NCBI GenBank assembly: GCA_036346225.1
Contig: JARFIW010001109.1
Coordinates: 2,030,501-2,094,500, forward strand
DNA length: 64,000 nucleotides
Direction: 5' to 3'
From: Platerodrilus igneus
Lineage: Eukaryota; Arthropoda; Insecta; Coleoptera; Lycidae
The notes below the pieces were generated by a model. It saw only the letters and a list, made by a program, of their open reading frames with translations, did not search any database and was not told the DNA's origin. The position numbers were made by a program, and so were the translations under genes. Of this stretch, positions 19,681-32,258 are shown in pieces; position 1 is the first letter of the stretch; every line of letters starts with the position of its first letter.

Positions 19681-20401
19681 TTACGTTTACCTTCCAACGG
19701 TGTATTAAACCTTATGCCCTTCTATGTCATTACTCATTCGCATAGATTCTGCTTCCAATACTCAAACACCATTCTGTATATTAGACGTTCCCACAATAAG
19801 TACGCTTTGCTACAATTTTATTTAAATCTATCTACTGCGAAATAAAAAGTTTTTCTATAATTTAAATAGTCGGTATCATGTTTGAGGTATCCGTTGGCTT
19901 GATACATATTACTATAGCGTATAATTACTTCCTTTTTTGTTTAATAAAGACCCACTCTGGAATCAGCTGTGTTAGTGTTTCTTGTTATGCTAAAATTTTC
20001 TTTTTACTAAAGATGTTATTTTTTTAAAAATTTACTAGGTTTTTTTGTTACTTAACGCACTTGCTTATATGATAGTTTCAGTATTTTGTTTTGACTAGAT
20101 GTATTACCTGTTAGCGACGAAATGCGCACTTCGTAGAACCATTATTTAAATTGTTCATAGCGGAATTTTTTTTAAAATAGTAACTTTATTTACTTTTTTT
20201 CTACTGGTTTTAGATAGAAATTTTTATTGTTTCTGTATATAGAAAAATCGATGGCGATGTATTTTTATTGTATATGTGACTCCCCCCTCTATCTGAGTTT
20301 GTAATTAGTCTGGTCTTTCTAATTGCCCTTTATGTTTGTTTTGGCTTGCCTTAACCTTATGAATTATGACGCCCCTTTCGTTTACGTCTAGGTGTGTAGC
20401 A
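19679..20401 (+). repeat. 3' LTR of element C
   Basis: 723 bp, direct repeat of 14690-15973 minus its extra block. The first base of the TG start appears changed to G. Confidence 0.8.
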
Positions 20402-21854
20402 TACCTCATTGCAAGTACTGTCCATTGTAATTAACCCTGATGATTATTGTAAGCAACTACAGGGGTTGGCTTTGCAATATTCTCAAGTAATATTAATTGT
20501 GCAAAAGGATTTATTTGAAAACAATTAATTCGGCAAATGGTTAAGTGTTGGGTATCTTGGTAGCCGCAGGTTGCCGAACCCCCTTCACTAACCACTGAAT
20601 ATAGGGTACATATTTAGAACGCAATATAAGAGGAACCGAGCTGTGTTAAGGCTCTAGGAATTTCAAGGAAATGTGTAGGATAGCTAAGAATAGGAAACAA
20701 TGGAAGTACACGTCTTACCAGTTCCAGGACTGAAGACCTAATAATGATGTTTAAAGTGGTTTCGACAAAGCTTGAGTGTTTGTTAATTTTTTAGATGCGT
20801 AATCGATGCTTAAATGAAGTTTTCTATATTCTTTTAATTTTAATGGGGTAGAAAATAATTTTCAAAAGTAAAAAAACATTTGTAAAAAAGACGTGGAGAT
20901 AGGGGGCATAGAAAAATTATATTGGTTAGCACGAACCGTAACGAAAATCGCGTTCTAAGAACGTGACTAGCTCTGCTAGTAAATAATATTCCGTACCTGC
21001 ACTAAAAAGTTCGTTAAAGAGCCGTAGCCAATGAGTCAAAGAGCCGCATGCGGCTCGCGAGCAGCGGTTTGCCGACCACTGATTTAGGCTCTTTCAAGCG
21101 CGATTGGAGCACCGCGTTCCAAATACGTGCGAAAGAGTGTCAGTGTAAAAGCACCAATCAGTTTTCAGTGGCCGACTTTCTTTAATAAAAACCGACAGTA
21201 ATAATTATATACAAATCCGCTAACAAGCACTTAATATTACGAAAAATACAACAACATAAATCCACTTTTTGCAAATTAGCATTTACTTAGTTGTAATAGA
21301 ATTGTTAAGCAATATTCCTTACAGATCTAAATCTCCATTACAATTTGCAGCTAATTTAAATATTGATCTTTATACGCATCCTTATCTGGCCGACATAAAA
21401 ACAGTACGAGGCCTTGACAACTTTTTGGTATCCCGACAAAAAATAATTTGCATGAAATACAAAGTAAAATTAACTAATTTTTGCAAATGAATGCATGTAG
21501 TTGCAAAATGTTGTGTTACCAGAAATTACAACAGTTAATAAATTATACACAAAACTAGTTAACACGTGGGATAAAATTCACTTCTAGCTTAATCGTATCC
21601 ATTTACACATTTACAGTAGACTTCTTAGGAGATGTGAAAGTGGTTACCAGAGAAAGCCCATGTAAAAATCGAGACACCACCGGTTTTTTCCATACTGGGT
21701 CAGCTATAAACGCATTTGGTGTTTGTGAATCTATATAGATTGTTGACACTAGCGGTAACTCGATGTTTGTTTTACACTGCGTGAATCATTAACGTTTACC
21801 TTTATTTACAGATTACAACTTTAAAAATTAGTTCAGAAATTATAATTATTTACA
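20402..21854. other. Non-coding stretch with hAT-type transposon ends
   Basis: At 21030-21081 the sequence has the palindromic GCCGCATGCGGC core followed by GGTTTGCCGACCACTG, the form of a hAT-family terminal repeat (reverse complement CAGTGGTCGGCAAACC). A weaker related end (GCAGGTTGCCGAACCC...CCACTG) lies at about 20563-20597. No opposite end and no transposase were found. The rest is AT-rich. Confidence 0.45.
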
Positions 21855-22042
21855 ATGAGCAAGGTAAGCCTTAAATTTCAGTAATTTTTTTCGAGTACCA
21901 AATACAAAATTTTTAGATAGTGGTATACGTCTTAGATAAATTGGTATGGATGTTATTAATATCAGTTATAACGGCACAGGCACTACAGATTGCGGGAGTT
22001 TTAGATGGTCCAAATACTTTAGGACAAATTATATACCCACAG
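21855..22042 (+). CDS. Small secreted protein gene, exons 1-2 (signal peptide)
   Basis: Exon 1 codes three residues (ATG at 21855, ends AAG at 21863 before GTAAGC). Intron 1 is 53 bp and ends TTTTTAG at 21916. Exon 2 is 21917-22042 (42 codons, ends CAG before GTAAAA). The joined frame is open. Residues 4-22 are hydrophobic and are followed by A-Q-A, a good signal peptidase site, then mature sequence beginning L-Q-I-A-G-V-L-D. All boundaries are phase 0. Proposed downstream exons are at 35376-35468, 51283-51462 and 51524-51562, for a total of 148 residues. No family recognised. Confidence 0.55.
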
Positions 22043-25000
22043 GTAAAATATATTTAATTATTAATATATGTTCTTCATGCCGGAAAAATTCAGATATAAA
22101 TTCAGTGTGTTCCTGATATTTGGAACATTGCAAATTCTTTCTCAACCTAAATAAATAATTGTGAATAGAATTCATGTAACAGATGTCTAACATGCAAAAT
22201 GACATTGCGGAACTGCAAAACTAATTTTAAGATATCCCCTTGAATCTACAATTACTTGAGTAATATTAAAATATAAATATAAACTAATACCTTATCTTGC
22301 CATAACGGCGCAACAACATAAAGCTAAGTATAATTTTTAGATACTAATATACCTATTTTCTAGTTTGAGCAATTTTTTTAACTTTATTTATGTTTTGCTA
22401 CGTGCTGAATTAACGTTACGTTTCTGAATTAATTTTACTCTACAGAGGGCGGAGTGCCGTAACAGTAAATTAATGCACAGCACAGGCTAACTTACAGCGC
22501 GGTTCCTAGGGAAAAAAATTATAAGCATGTAATTTTAATATTTACCTACCGCATGAGGGTATCCAATTAACAATAAATAATAAATAACAGGACCTCTAAC
22601 ACCATCGTACCCTCACGTTTCGGGACGTTGCCTCGCAAGCTGCAGCAGTCGGTGAAGGGGGGGTTCATTAAACAAACACACTGAGACGAAAATTCGATTG
22701 TTTTATTGAACGAGCTACTAACTAAAACTTCAACTAATTACATATGCATAACAAAATATAAAGTAAATAACCTTATGTACAAAAGGGCGCCACCATGGGA
22801 ATTAAACGGCCCATGGACCAATCGCGGTAATAGCTCTCGTCGCACTTTGTTCGTGGGCGATGAACCAAAATGGCAGAACAGAAAATAAGTCACTTATAGT
22901 CTCCGGCTAGCACAAACACAACTTAACTAAACTTAACTAACAAACATATTTTGAATAGATACAGTTCTAGGTGTACACACCCCAATAACAAAAATTTATT
23001 AATGCTACCCTATTCTAATTAACTTGCATAGTGCGACGACCCTTTTAACCACGGGGTCATCTACACCATGAAAAATACGACCTTCTCAAGGGTCAAATAG
23101 TACCGTAACTTGACTTCGGGCCTGAGCTTTGCATTCTCAGGTAGTCTCGTGGATTAGTGATTAACGACCTCTGACACCGTCGAAACACAATATAATAGAA
23201 GACCCTTCTAAAACGATGCGGTCTCCAAAGCAATAATAAAACGGATCAATTTACTTGAACTGGGCATTCACCCGGAATTGTATTTTATGGAAGTCGACAA
23301 ATACTGTTTTAAACAAATAACTGACTTATGCTGCATAACACAGCCTTGAGTTCATAGTAATATCACATATACTAATTACTTACTCAGAGAAATAAATAAC
23401 TTAAAACATAACGGCCCGCACTTGACTGCAGAGAAATAAACACATCACTATTAACCGTTAGCTTTAACCTCTAACGCGTCTGGAAATAAACAACCCGATT
23501 CCCACCGGCTGGCCTCCTTATATACATTTTGGTTAATTGAAAATAACCCTTTCTTGACGCTCTTACTCGGCTTAGGATGCGCCGGTCGTAAATCTTTAAT
23601 TTTAATTAAAACTGTCAATGCCTAAGATAACCACAACCGTAGCTCTCAGAATTGATTTTAGTTGAGTGCTCAGCTAATTGAAAAATTGCTTCAGACCACC
23701 CTGACATAAATAGGATCCTAAAGCATGATTGACATCTAATCATAGATATGGACTAATTTGACATGTTTAGTGCCCTTAAAGTAAGTGCCTTTAGAAAAAT
23801 TGATTAACTTTTGGATTAGATCTTTCTGGGAACTTCGCTGAGAAGCTACTTGGGTGATCCTGCAGCCGCTACAATTCTAATAATTAGCATGCTAAAATTA
23901 AACTAGAAACTAACTATTTTTAGGAATACTAGAACTATTAGAGCTTATTAAAACAGTATGTTACAAGCATATTAGAAATAAACAAGTACCAAAACTACTA
24001 TAGAAAGATCACTTACACTACTGAAAGTCTTTTCTGATTGTCAAAAGTAAGAAGCGTCACATTGTCTTGTTCCAGCAATTTCTTTGATAATTTCGTTATC
24101 CGGAAAACGGTTATTCCGAATCAACCTTCTTTGCTTTTGGTTTCCTACAATTTATCACTTCATCCTCTACCTTTCTCCACAATCCCCTAAAATCGTTCAT
24201 TAGCTTCTTTTCAATTTTTAGAAATTTTTAAAATAAAGGGCCACCCGCCAAATACTTCATCACTGGGGTGGCTGGATATCCCTTCACAATTATCTATATT
24301 TACTTGTATTATAAATAACTTCAAATAAAGCTCCACCTAAGCTTAAACTCTATTAACAATAAATTCCGAAAATATAAACACACGTCCATTAACCTTAAAA
24401 AGAAATAAACTTAATGTAACATCCAACTGCCAGGTATTAATAACAAAAATCTGAAAAGAAGCATTAATTCATAAACAATACCACCACACCATTGTTGCAG
24501 TTTTAAATATTGATCAATACGACGTTCGAAATTCTATATCTGGAGATTCTTTCAATAACCATACATAGTCAACTTTTTCTTTTACCGTCCCAGTGTCAAT
24601 TACAAATACAAGAGTTTCAATCTTTCACTAACAATAATCCCACATACAAGCTTACATTTACATATTTCTTAATCTTCTAAAATGTTAAAACTTTCTTTCC
24701 CGGCAATAATATGCTTAAATTCAAACAAAACTAGTTCCATCACTTGGGCATAGTCCAATAAAATTATTATTTAACCGAATACCAATTTTTTATCAAATAA
24801 CTACGAACCATTTACAACCTACGCTTACAATTCAATATGCACGAATTTATAAATCATAGACGAAAAAAGCTCAAACTGTACTCATAGTTAATTTCTATTT
24901 CCTTTTTGATGAATTGCAGACGCCCAGTAAAAGCTATGATTCTCTTTTTCTTAATCGACACGTAGGTCACCCCATTGTATTCATTTAAATTTCAACTTTT

Positions 25001-25080
25001 GTTGAAGAATAAAATCGATTTTTCACTTTTTCGTTGAAGAATTTCATTGAGCGGTGCCCGACCGATGAGAATATATCTGC
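22043..25080. other. Large-intron sequence, no gene
   Basis: AT-rich. At 22600-22657 a sequence ending GGTGAAGGGGGGG looks like a polypurine tract but no LTR pair was found. A block with GGCGCC and two CCATGG sites lies at 22785-22880. At 22435-22500 there is a repeat shared with 44060-44125. Confidence 0.4.
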
Positions 25081-27144
25081 CACGACACACACGTGCTTGA
25101 TCTTTCGAAACTGCTCTATGTGTCGCTAGATTTTTCCGCGCCTTTCATTTAATAGCCGATTTTCTTTCCTTAAACTAGATCGAACCCATTAGTTTAGTCG
25201 TCAGTCTTTTTCCAGGTTCCACATTGGTTTGAAACATTTCTTTCGGGCCCCATGTTTGGGTCGGTAGATTACTTTCGGGCGTCAAATTTTTACGATCAAT
25301 TACTTGCTGATAGCCTTGTCTCTGTGCTTCTAAGTAATCTAGAATGATTTTAAAATTCACACAATTAAATTTATGCCTCTGCTAGCTTAGTTGTACCCTG
25401 GACATAGTGAACGACGATATGATAGCAAAGAAATGTACACCCTCCCTCTTTGAGTTTCGTACCTGAATAAGATAAACGAAATTCACCAAAATTTGCATAA
25501 TAAACTAAGACTTATGTACAATTTACACCTTTACAAACTTCGTAATGTCATTTGCTATTTAAAACCTTTGAATCAAAGTAAAAATAAATATTCAATTTGC
25601 TCTTTACAAAATTATAACTCCTTTTTAATCAATTAAAGCCAGCAAAAATAATTATGTATTATATTGAATGCTTCGTTGAACGTTCAATGAAACATTTTCT
25701 TTTAATGTATTTTCTACGTGTAAAAAAATCTTTTTGATGACCCTTTACACACAACATTTAAGTACATATAAGTTTTAAATATTCAAAAATAAGATTTATG
25801 CTATTAGTTGAAACATAAATGCTAACCTGGTATTATTCCGAATGATTTCCTGGTTAGATTCGTGGATTTTAAGTTGTAACCTCGTAGCTCTGCGTACACT
25901 CCAAAGCTTCTAACTGCCTCCCCACAGAGTGTTGCTATCCAGTGACTTCGTGTTGCTTTAAGCTTTAGTTGTACTCTTAACGTCTTGATTTACACTTTCC
26001 CCATTGATTGTATTCAGTACTTAGTGTATTGTAGCTTTACGTCCGTACTTAGTTAGATTTGTTGTCGAATTCCTTAATTAGATTTTTTATTGAATAATTT
26101 AGTGTCGTTTTATGCCAACGACAGATTTCTTATACACTCGTATGTTTGAACGCACACTTGGCTGTATTTTTTTACTTGAAATTTTAATTACTGTGACTTT
26201 TACTTATAAATTTTTGTTTAACTTCACAATCGAACTTTGCGTAGTACTTTTACTTCAATTAGTACTCGTGTTTCGGTTAAGAAATCAATGAATTTTATCA
26301 ATTATATATAGACTAGCTTTTCCAGGTGCTGTCATTGGTTGATCGTTTGCTATCTTATTCGTCGACCATGGTGAGACGCCGTTATGCGCTATCATGCAGT
26401 CAATTGGGTTTCACTTGGATTTACTTACTATATGTGTTCTTCGGATGTTTCAAAAATCACGTAGACAAAAGCTTTATATTATGGATTTCGTTCGCCAATG
26501 GTACTTTGTACCTTATAATATTACGTAATTGTAATTTTTACCGGAATTTATTAAATTTTCGTTTCAATTTCGCACGTATACAAAGTTATTGTTCCATATT
26601 TTGTTTACCCATTATGCTTTTTTATTCGAAAGTGAGGCGATTCCTACATTTGAAACATCACGTAAGCTAAATTTTATGATGGGATTCTTTAACAGATGAC
26701 GTAAATTAGATGCATTTGTTGAATTCTTGCGTTATGAAATATGCTTGTTTTGAAAGGCCTGTTTATTATAAGAATGCATTGATTAGTTTCTTGCGCTAAT
26801 GCGTCGAATTTGAAAAAGATTTATTTCGCGTTTGTTTTACTTTGGATACGTCTTAATTTGCATTTGTTTAAAGTTTATGAATGTATTAATGTTTCTAAAA
26901 TGAATTGGGTTGCGTTCAGAGTGTTCTATTTTACTAAATGTGGTTATATTATAAAAGAATGAGCTTCCTTTCATAGACTGTAGTTAGTTGTTAATCTTAT
27001 ACAGGGTGTCTGGTATTTGCTTCTTGCATAATGAACGAATTGTGTACTTTTATGGCTTAAATATATGATTTTCTTGATTTTTGTGTTTTGTATTATTATT
27101 GATATATATATTGCTGTGAAACCTACAAAATTGCTATTCATTAC
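25081..27144. other. Large-intron sequence, no gene
   Basis: A minus-strand frame at 25175-25360 contains two nearby G-A-C-G-C-C-C-G-A-A-A-G / G-G-G-G-C-C-C-G-A-A-A-G motifs that resemble LTR primer-site regions, but no repeats flank it. A plus frame at 26326-26670 is Phe/Leu/Tyr-rich and follows the T-rich composition; judged non-coding. Confidence 0.35.
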
Positions 27145-27213
27145 CTTAACGGTGTTGGTCCATTGACTTTCTTCTGTTAATCGCCTCGGCTGCTCCTCTA
27201 GATAACTTTCATC
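27145..27213 (-). CDS. Possible 69-bp internal exon, minus strand
   Basis: On the minus strand a T-rich tract ends ATGAG at 27214. Twenty-three open codons follow (start D-E-S-Y-L-E-E-Q-P-R-R, end N-T-V-K), then GTAATG at 27144. Composition is hydrophilic and unlike the AT-rich surroundings. No neighbouring exon was found, so this is a weak call. Confidence 0.25.
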
Positions 27214-29270
27214 CTCATACATAAAAAAAACAAACACATTCCTACCACAAACATCAACGTTAACTCTATTTACATCAATATTCACAATACATTAAAATTT
27301 CAAAATTAAAATTCAGCATAAATTTTAATATCAGAGAATTTCAAAATTAAATTTATTATCATTTTAAAGTGCATCCAGAATCAAAGTCCTTGTAGGATGC
27401 CTACTAATTAATATAACAATATATGCAGACCGGAGTCTGAGTACAAAGGGAGCATCTACCACCCCTTTACGTTAATTAACCAGGTTCGTCTAATTGAGCT
27501 CAAAGACATACCCAAATTTTCATCATAATCCAGAACATCAATACTAAATACCCCTTTCTACTTAAACAAGCAAATTTCACCTTAACATTAAAATTTTATG
27601 GTTAGTACAATTTCACTAATGTCCATTTAAAGTAAATCAATTATAAAGTAATTCAACACACACAAAAATATCAAAGTTCAAACAAAATAGTATAAATTAC
27701 CTGAAGGTTACTGCACTCGTAGCTTCAATGTACATCGTCCCTTTTGTTAATCACACCATTCCAACTGGGTTATATTTACAGCTTCTGATTCTCAACGCTT
27801 TTAAAATTTTCTCCATCACCATTTATTTAAAGTTGTTTCTGGGCTTTTCCAGAACTTATCTGTGTATATCTGACCCTTGTTTCGTGGATCCAGACACATT
27901 TATGAACCATTTAATTATTCACACCCCCGAAAAATAGCAAAGAAATTCATACTTCTTTCACCAATATACGCCAAAACTGCCTACTTTTGTGTATACATTT
28001 GTCGTTGTAAATTTTACTAATTGGTACAGTGATACTAAATTTTATTACCTTGTATCTAAATGCACTCAAGTACATTCATGTTAGCACGTAAATAACAAAC
28101 TATTTTGAATCACCAAAATATACGAGCAAACTTTAAATTATTCTATCAAACTAAAATGCACTGTTTAACGTATTGAATCAAGTCGCGGATGTAAGAGAGC
28201 TTGTTTATATTCACCTGGGTATATATAGCAGTTAGCCTGTCTGTCGGTCGAGTCTCCAAAACGGCCAGTTTCTAGAATTTCGCATGCCCTGTTCCCAGTC
28301 CGTAGCCCGGCATGCGATTTTTCCGAATTTTGCTCTCGCCCCAGTTAAATCTCAGAAAATTTCCACACGGCACGCACCGTCTGAGAATACCTAATTAAAT
28401 TTTATACAGAAATGTTATTTCTACCTCTCAATTTTGCCTTTTACTTTCAACCAATCGCAACCCCATGACGTTGCTCTACTCACGCCTTTTTACTATATGT
28501 GTCTCGGTCTTGCGCATATTATCTGTCTCTATCTACCCTGTTCTTATTAGTGCAAATTGATATTCCTTATTATCGATTATTTTAGTCCATGTGGACTATC
28601 TGGGTTAAATAACCCCGTATCGCACCTTCTCGTGAATATTAAGCCACGGTTTCTCCAAGATTCTTTGAAACCATTTGTTATCTACAAAATTTTCGCCATA
28701 CATGACATTTAAACTACGCAGGTGTTCAAACATAATATTAATTCTCAGAGCTTTATTTTCTGGTATTATAATCTTGGATTTTCACAAACTTTTATGCTTA
28801 TTATTAATAATGGTTTAATTAACTCCAACTAAAATTGACTTCTATCCTTTCATTTTAGCGAATACAAATTAAATGTTAATTATTATGTGTACACTTTGTT
28901 TAATACCGGTTACTTAAAATAGGGTTAATTAATATAAATTTTGCACGTAATTTCCATTTGTTTCTTTCTTAGGAATAATTAAATTACACGCAGAGCTTTT
29001 TAATACTGTTTCTTTTGATATAAAGCGTCTTGTACATGATTTAAATCTCTTATTTTTACTGAAACGACCGAATTTATTTATGCTTCATGGTTTTAATGAA
29101 GCGTACCTTTTCCCAAAGCTTCTACACGGTGATTAAAATTATTTGATGTGATTATTTAATTTTCTACCCTGGTCTAAATATGAGTATTTTCCCCCTATTT
29201 GAATACAAATAATCCAACTTATTTGAATGCAAATATAAAGCATTTAGACAAAAAAAATTACAAAAAAAAT
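27214..29270. other. Large-intron sequence, no gene
   Basis: A TATATATAG motif at 28216-28226 is followed by a GC-richer patch that contains a 9-bp perfect hairpin (TCGCATGCC 28280-28288 with GGCATGCGA 28309-28317). No open frame of note. Confidence 0.4.
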
Positions 29271-29274
29271 TGCC

Positions 29275-29725
29275 TATCTCTCTCTACCCTTATCTATCTA
29301 ACTTACTTACCTTATCCAATCAAAAAAAATTATTTACACCTGTCCTATATCCCTATCTTATTCCTAACTCTCACCTAATTCTCTAAACTGAAATTATCCC
29401 TAACTTCATCCTACTTATCCATCTAATCCTATATATATATATATATCCTATATACCTATCCTATTCCTAACTTTCAACTAATCTTCACTATACTTCACTT
29501 CCCCCTAACTAATTCTATATACCTATCCTACTCTTACTCTATTCCTAACTCTCCACTAATCTTATATGAAATATCTATACTTAACCTATCTTATTTTCTT
29601 CCTACATTTACTCTTTATTCTCATCCTAAACCTATTTCTACTTATCTCCCATATTTATCCTATACCTAGCTTTATTTTCTATAACTATACTAAAATTCAC
29701 CTATCTCTATCCTTTGTTCATCAAG
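29275..29725. repeat. Pyrimidine-rich low-complexity tract
   Basis: The plus strand is almost purely C/T/A, with recurring CCTATC, CTATATACC and CCTATCCTA units. It lies directly 3' (minus sense) of the element D pol remnant. Confidence 0.7.
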
Positions 29726-30646
29726 TTATTTAAATCTAACTCTCTTCTTGACCCTCCAAGTCTTTCTTCTCACCAACCTAATACTCTTCATCCCTATTTC
29801 TCCCCCTTCTATATCTACACTTATCATCCCTATTATCTCACATACAATAAATTCATCCCTATTATCCTGACTCTTAAATACTGCTTCTTCTTCAGTCCCT
29901 ACACATGTCTGTTTCTTATTTATCATTGTTTCCTTTTCTGCCGACAAACCAAACGATACTACTTTAAAATTCTCGATTTTTCTCTCTACGGAAAATCCTG
30001 TGTACCTCCTAGAATTCTTATGTAATGGAATCCGCCAGAATGAATTCCTTAAATTAACTTTATTAAAAACAAACTTGCCATCTTTACTTAATTTCGTCTT
30101 CACCTGCTCCTGATATGCTGCTTCTACCCCCACTACTTCTGCATGTTTTTGTACTAAAGCTTGAACCTCTACTATTCTATCCTCTGGACATCTTATCGTG
30201 TTGATCTGTTTACCTTCATCATCCTCTACCTCTACTACATTAATACTAAACCCCGTGTCATCCTCTGTGACTTCATAACTGCCCTTCCATGGCACTACCC
30301 TATCATTAATCCTTATTACCTTCCGTTCCATATCTATCAAAACCCCTAACTTCATCATACAGTCAACACCTAAAATGCTCTGAAACTTCAGTCCCGGTAC
30401 AATTACAAACTCCTGTTCACAGCTTAAACCTCCTATTTCTATCCTAAGCACCACAACACTATTTACTACAGCAAACTTCTTTTTATTTGGAGCTACTAAA
30501 TGGCTACGCTTTATAGGCATAATTCTATCACAAACCTTATCCCTAATTTTGCTGACGAATTCCTCCGATATTAAACTCGCCTCTGCCCCTGTATCAAGTA
30601 ATACTTCTACATTATTCTCAAAAATTTCTAAATTAATAATTGGCAA
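29726..30646 (-). pseudogene. Gypsy element D: protease joined to an RT scrap by internal deletion
   Basis: The frame holds 306 codons. Residues 1-140 are a gypsy protease (V-L-L-D-T-G-A-E-A-S-L-I-S catalytic motif; I-L-G-V-D-C-M near residue 90). Near residue 195 the text jumps to the middle of an RT palm (N-L-R-N-S-F-W-R-I-P-L-H-K then Y-T-G-F and F-G-L-S-A), so the RT fingers are deleted. The last 70 residues are not RT-like and read through low-complexity DNA. Confidence 0.8.
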
Positions 30647-30750
30647 ACATAATTTTTCCTCAGTTTCTGGCTATACTTCCTCCTCAATTTTGAAAAATTC
30701 ACGTGGATGTTCATATACATTTACACTGAAATCTAGTGGTCTGTCGCGTT

Positions 30751-31410
30751 CTAAAAATCCTGTCCAGGTCTGTTTTCCCTACTCGGTCCTGGTCTAGCCG
30801 TCACCTCAGCGTATGTCCTAGGCGTTTCCACTCGTTCCGTGTCTGTATTCGCAGTCCCGCTCATGTCTGGTGAACTATTCATTCTAGTAGGTCCCGGTCT
30901 CGGTGCAGGTCCCCTTCCTAAACTATTACTCCTAACATATGGTCGTCTCTGTTCCCAATTCTGTCGCTGGTATCCGTAACTATTCCCCCGTCTAGCGTAG
31001 TTGTCCCGTCTATTGTCAAACCTAACTGTGTTGATCTGTCTTTCCCTGTTATCCCGAGGTCGTCCACTACTTACGTCGTCGTACCTCTGCAAGTATTCTA
31101 GAAACATTTCTCTGTCCACTATGTTCTGTAGTGCTACGTGTTGTCTTATGTCTACCTCGAAGTGTCGTGATAAATACTTAATAATTTGTCGGTCCGTCAG
31201 TGGTGGGTTCAGTTGCTTTGCTATGCTATACTTGCGTATAGCATATTGCTCCCTACTTCCTGAAAATTCTCCCTTAAATTTCCCTGTGATTAAGTCGTCT
31301 CGTACCTGGTCTTGTCTGTGGTCACTCCAGTAGTGCTTTAAAAATCTGTCCTCGTTAAATGCTTTGATTCTTGACAATTCTGCGTCTTTGTCATATGTAA
31401 ATTCTACTAG
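30751..31410 (-). pseudogene. Gypsy element D gag, 5'-truncated
   Basis: The open frame of over 208 codons has no clear ATG at its start. It resembles the capsid part of an insect gypsy gag (H-Y-W-S-D-H-R-Q-D-Q-V, then I-I-K-Y-L-S-R-H-F) followed by an Arg/Gly/Pro-rich basic tail in place of a zinc knuckle. It lies in the usual order ahead of the protease frame, separated by about 100 bases with a frame change. No LTRs were identified. Confidence 0.7.
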
Positions 31411-31787
31411 TGTTTATTTTCTATTAAGTCATAATTACCGAGTGTAAATAACAAATCTGTTTTGATAACATCTTTATCACTTGCACGAAAACGATAGCCT
31501 ACGTAACCAATTGTAAGTAGCGGGTATATAATAAGAATTAGAGGCTCCCAATTTAACATTAACGCAATTAGCATGCAATTATTTTATTAATAACATTCAA
31601 TGCTAAATGAATGAAAGGATGTACATAAACGTTTCTCTATTTCACTTGTATAAAGCGCATTCCCAATATACAATGCTTTTAATAAAAGTCTGCTCCTTTA
31701 TAGTTAATCACTCTGAGTTAGTATTTAGCCATTATTGACTAAAATGGCCCCTTTTCTCAGCAATATATATATATATATTATAGTAAA

Positions 31788-32165
31788 TAAGATGAAATAA
31801 TAACTTAGACTTTTATGCAAAGCCCAAATGATCATTTCAAATCGAGCTAGTAATTGAAAAATGGAAAATATAAGGTCTTGGACAGGACTTGAACCTGAAT
31901 CCTGGTTTTGCCGGAACCATGCGTTTACCAATTACGCCACCGAGACCGATGACACAAGTGGGAAAATTTACAAATTTAAATCGTGTACACGACGATACAT
32001 CAACCGGTCTCGGTGGCGTAATTGGTAAACGCATGGTTCCGGCAAAACCAGGATACAGGTTCAAGTCCTGTCCAAGACCTTATATTTTCCATCTTTCAAT
32101 TACTAGCTCGCTTTGAAATGATCATTTGGGCTTAGCATAAAAGTCTAAGTTATTATTTCATCTTA
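31788..32165. mobile_element. Head-to-head inverted pair of tRNA-derived SINEs (family 2)
   Basis: Two 160-bp arms, 31788-31947 (minus) and 32006-32165 (plus), are reverse complements with about five differences, separated by a 58-bp spacer. Each arm begins with a 74-base tRNA-like head: A box TGGCGTAATTGG (32014-32025), B box GGTTCAAGTCC (32058-32068) and acceptor-like ends GGTCT/AGACC. A body with a TTATTTCATCTTA end follows. The heads face each other, so transcription would diverge. A third copy is at 34583-34743. Confidence 0.85.
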
Positions 32166-32217
32166 TTCACAATAATACGATAGTATTTATCAACTTACCT
32201 TGTGTAATTAACTACCT

Positions 32218-32221
32218 AATA

Positions 32222-32257
<36 letters not shown>
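32218..32257. repeat. (AT)n microsatellite
   Basis: An uninterrupted AT dinucleotide run directly downstream of the inverted SINE pair. Confidence 0.9.

Positions 32258-32258
<1 letters not shown>

Larger units (their letters stand above)
14690..20401 (+). mobile_element. Gypsy-like LTR element C with gag but no pol
   Basis: LTR-like direct repeats at 14690-15973 and 19679-20401 (TG...CA ends, roughly 10 percent apart) enclose a primer-binding site, a gag region and a polypurine tract. I see no protease, RT, RNase H or integrase between them. Flanks are TACT on the left and TACC on the right, an imperfect 4-bp duplication. It is either a non-autonomous, gag-only element or a copy that lost pol. 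Confidence 0.8.

Noticed and set aside
22600..22660. Polypurine tract marking an LTR element
   Set aside because: No direct repeat partner, primer site or coding sequence found around it.
22785..22880. Kozak-like ATG after GGCGCCACC, possible gene start
   Set aside because: In-frame stop after eleven codons and no splice donor in a sensible place.
26326..26670. 114-codon hydrophobic frame, possible membrane protein
   Set aside because: Composition follows T-rich DNA; no start context, splice sites or neighbours support it.
31874..32079. Two tRNA genes in opposite orientation
   Set aside because: Heads have A and B boxes, but the anticodon loop lacks the conserved T, the acceptor has mismatches, and a shared body and tail with a third copy show they are SINEs.
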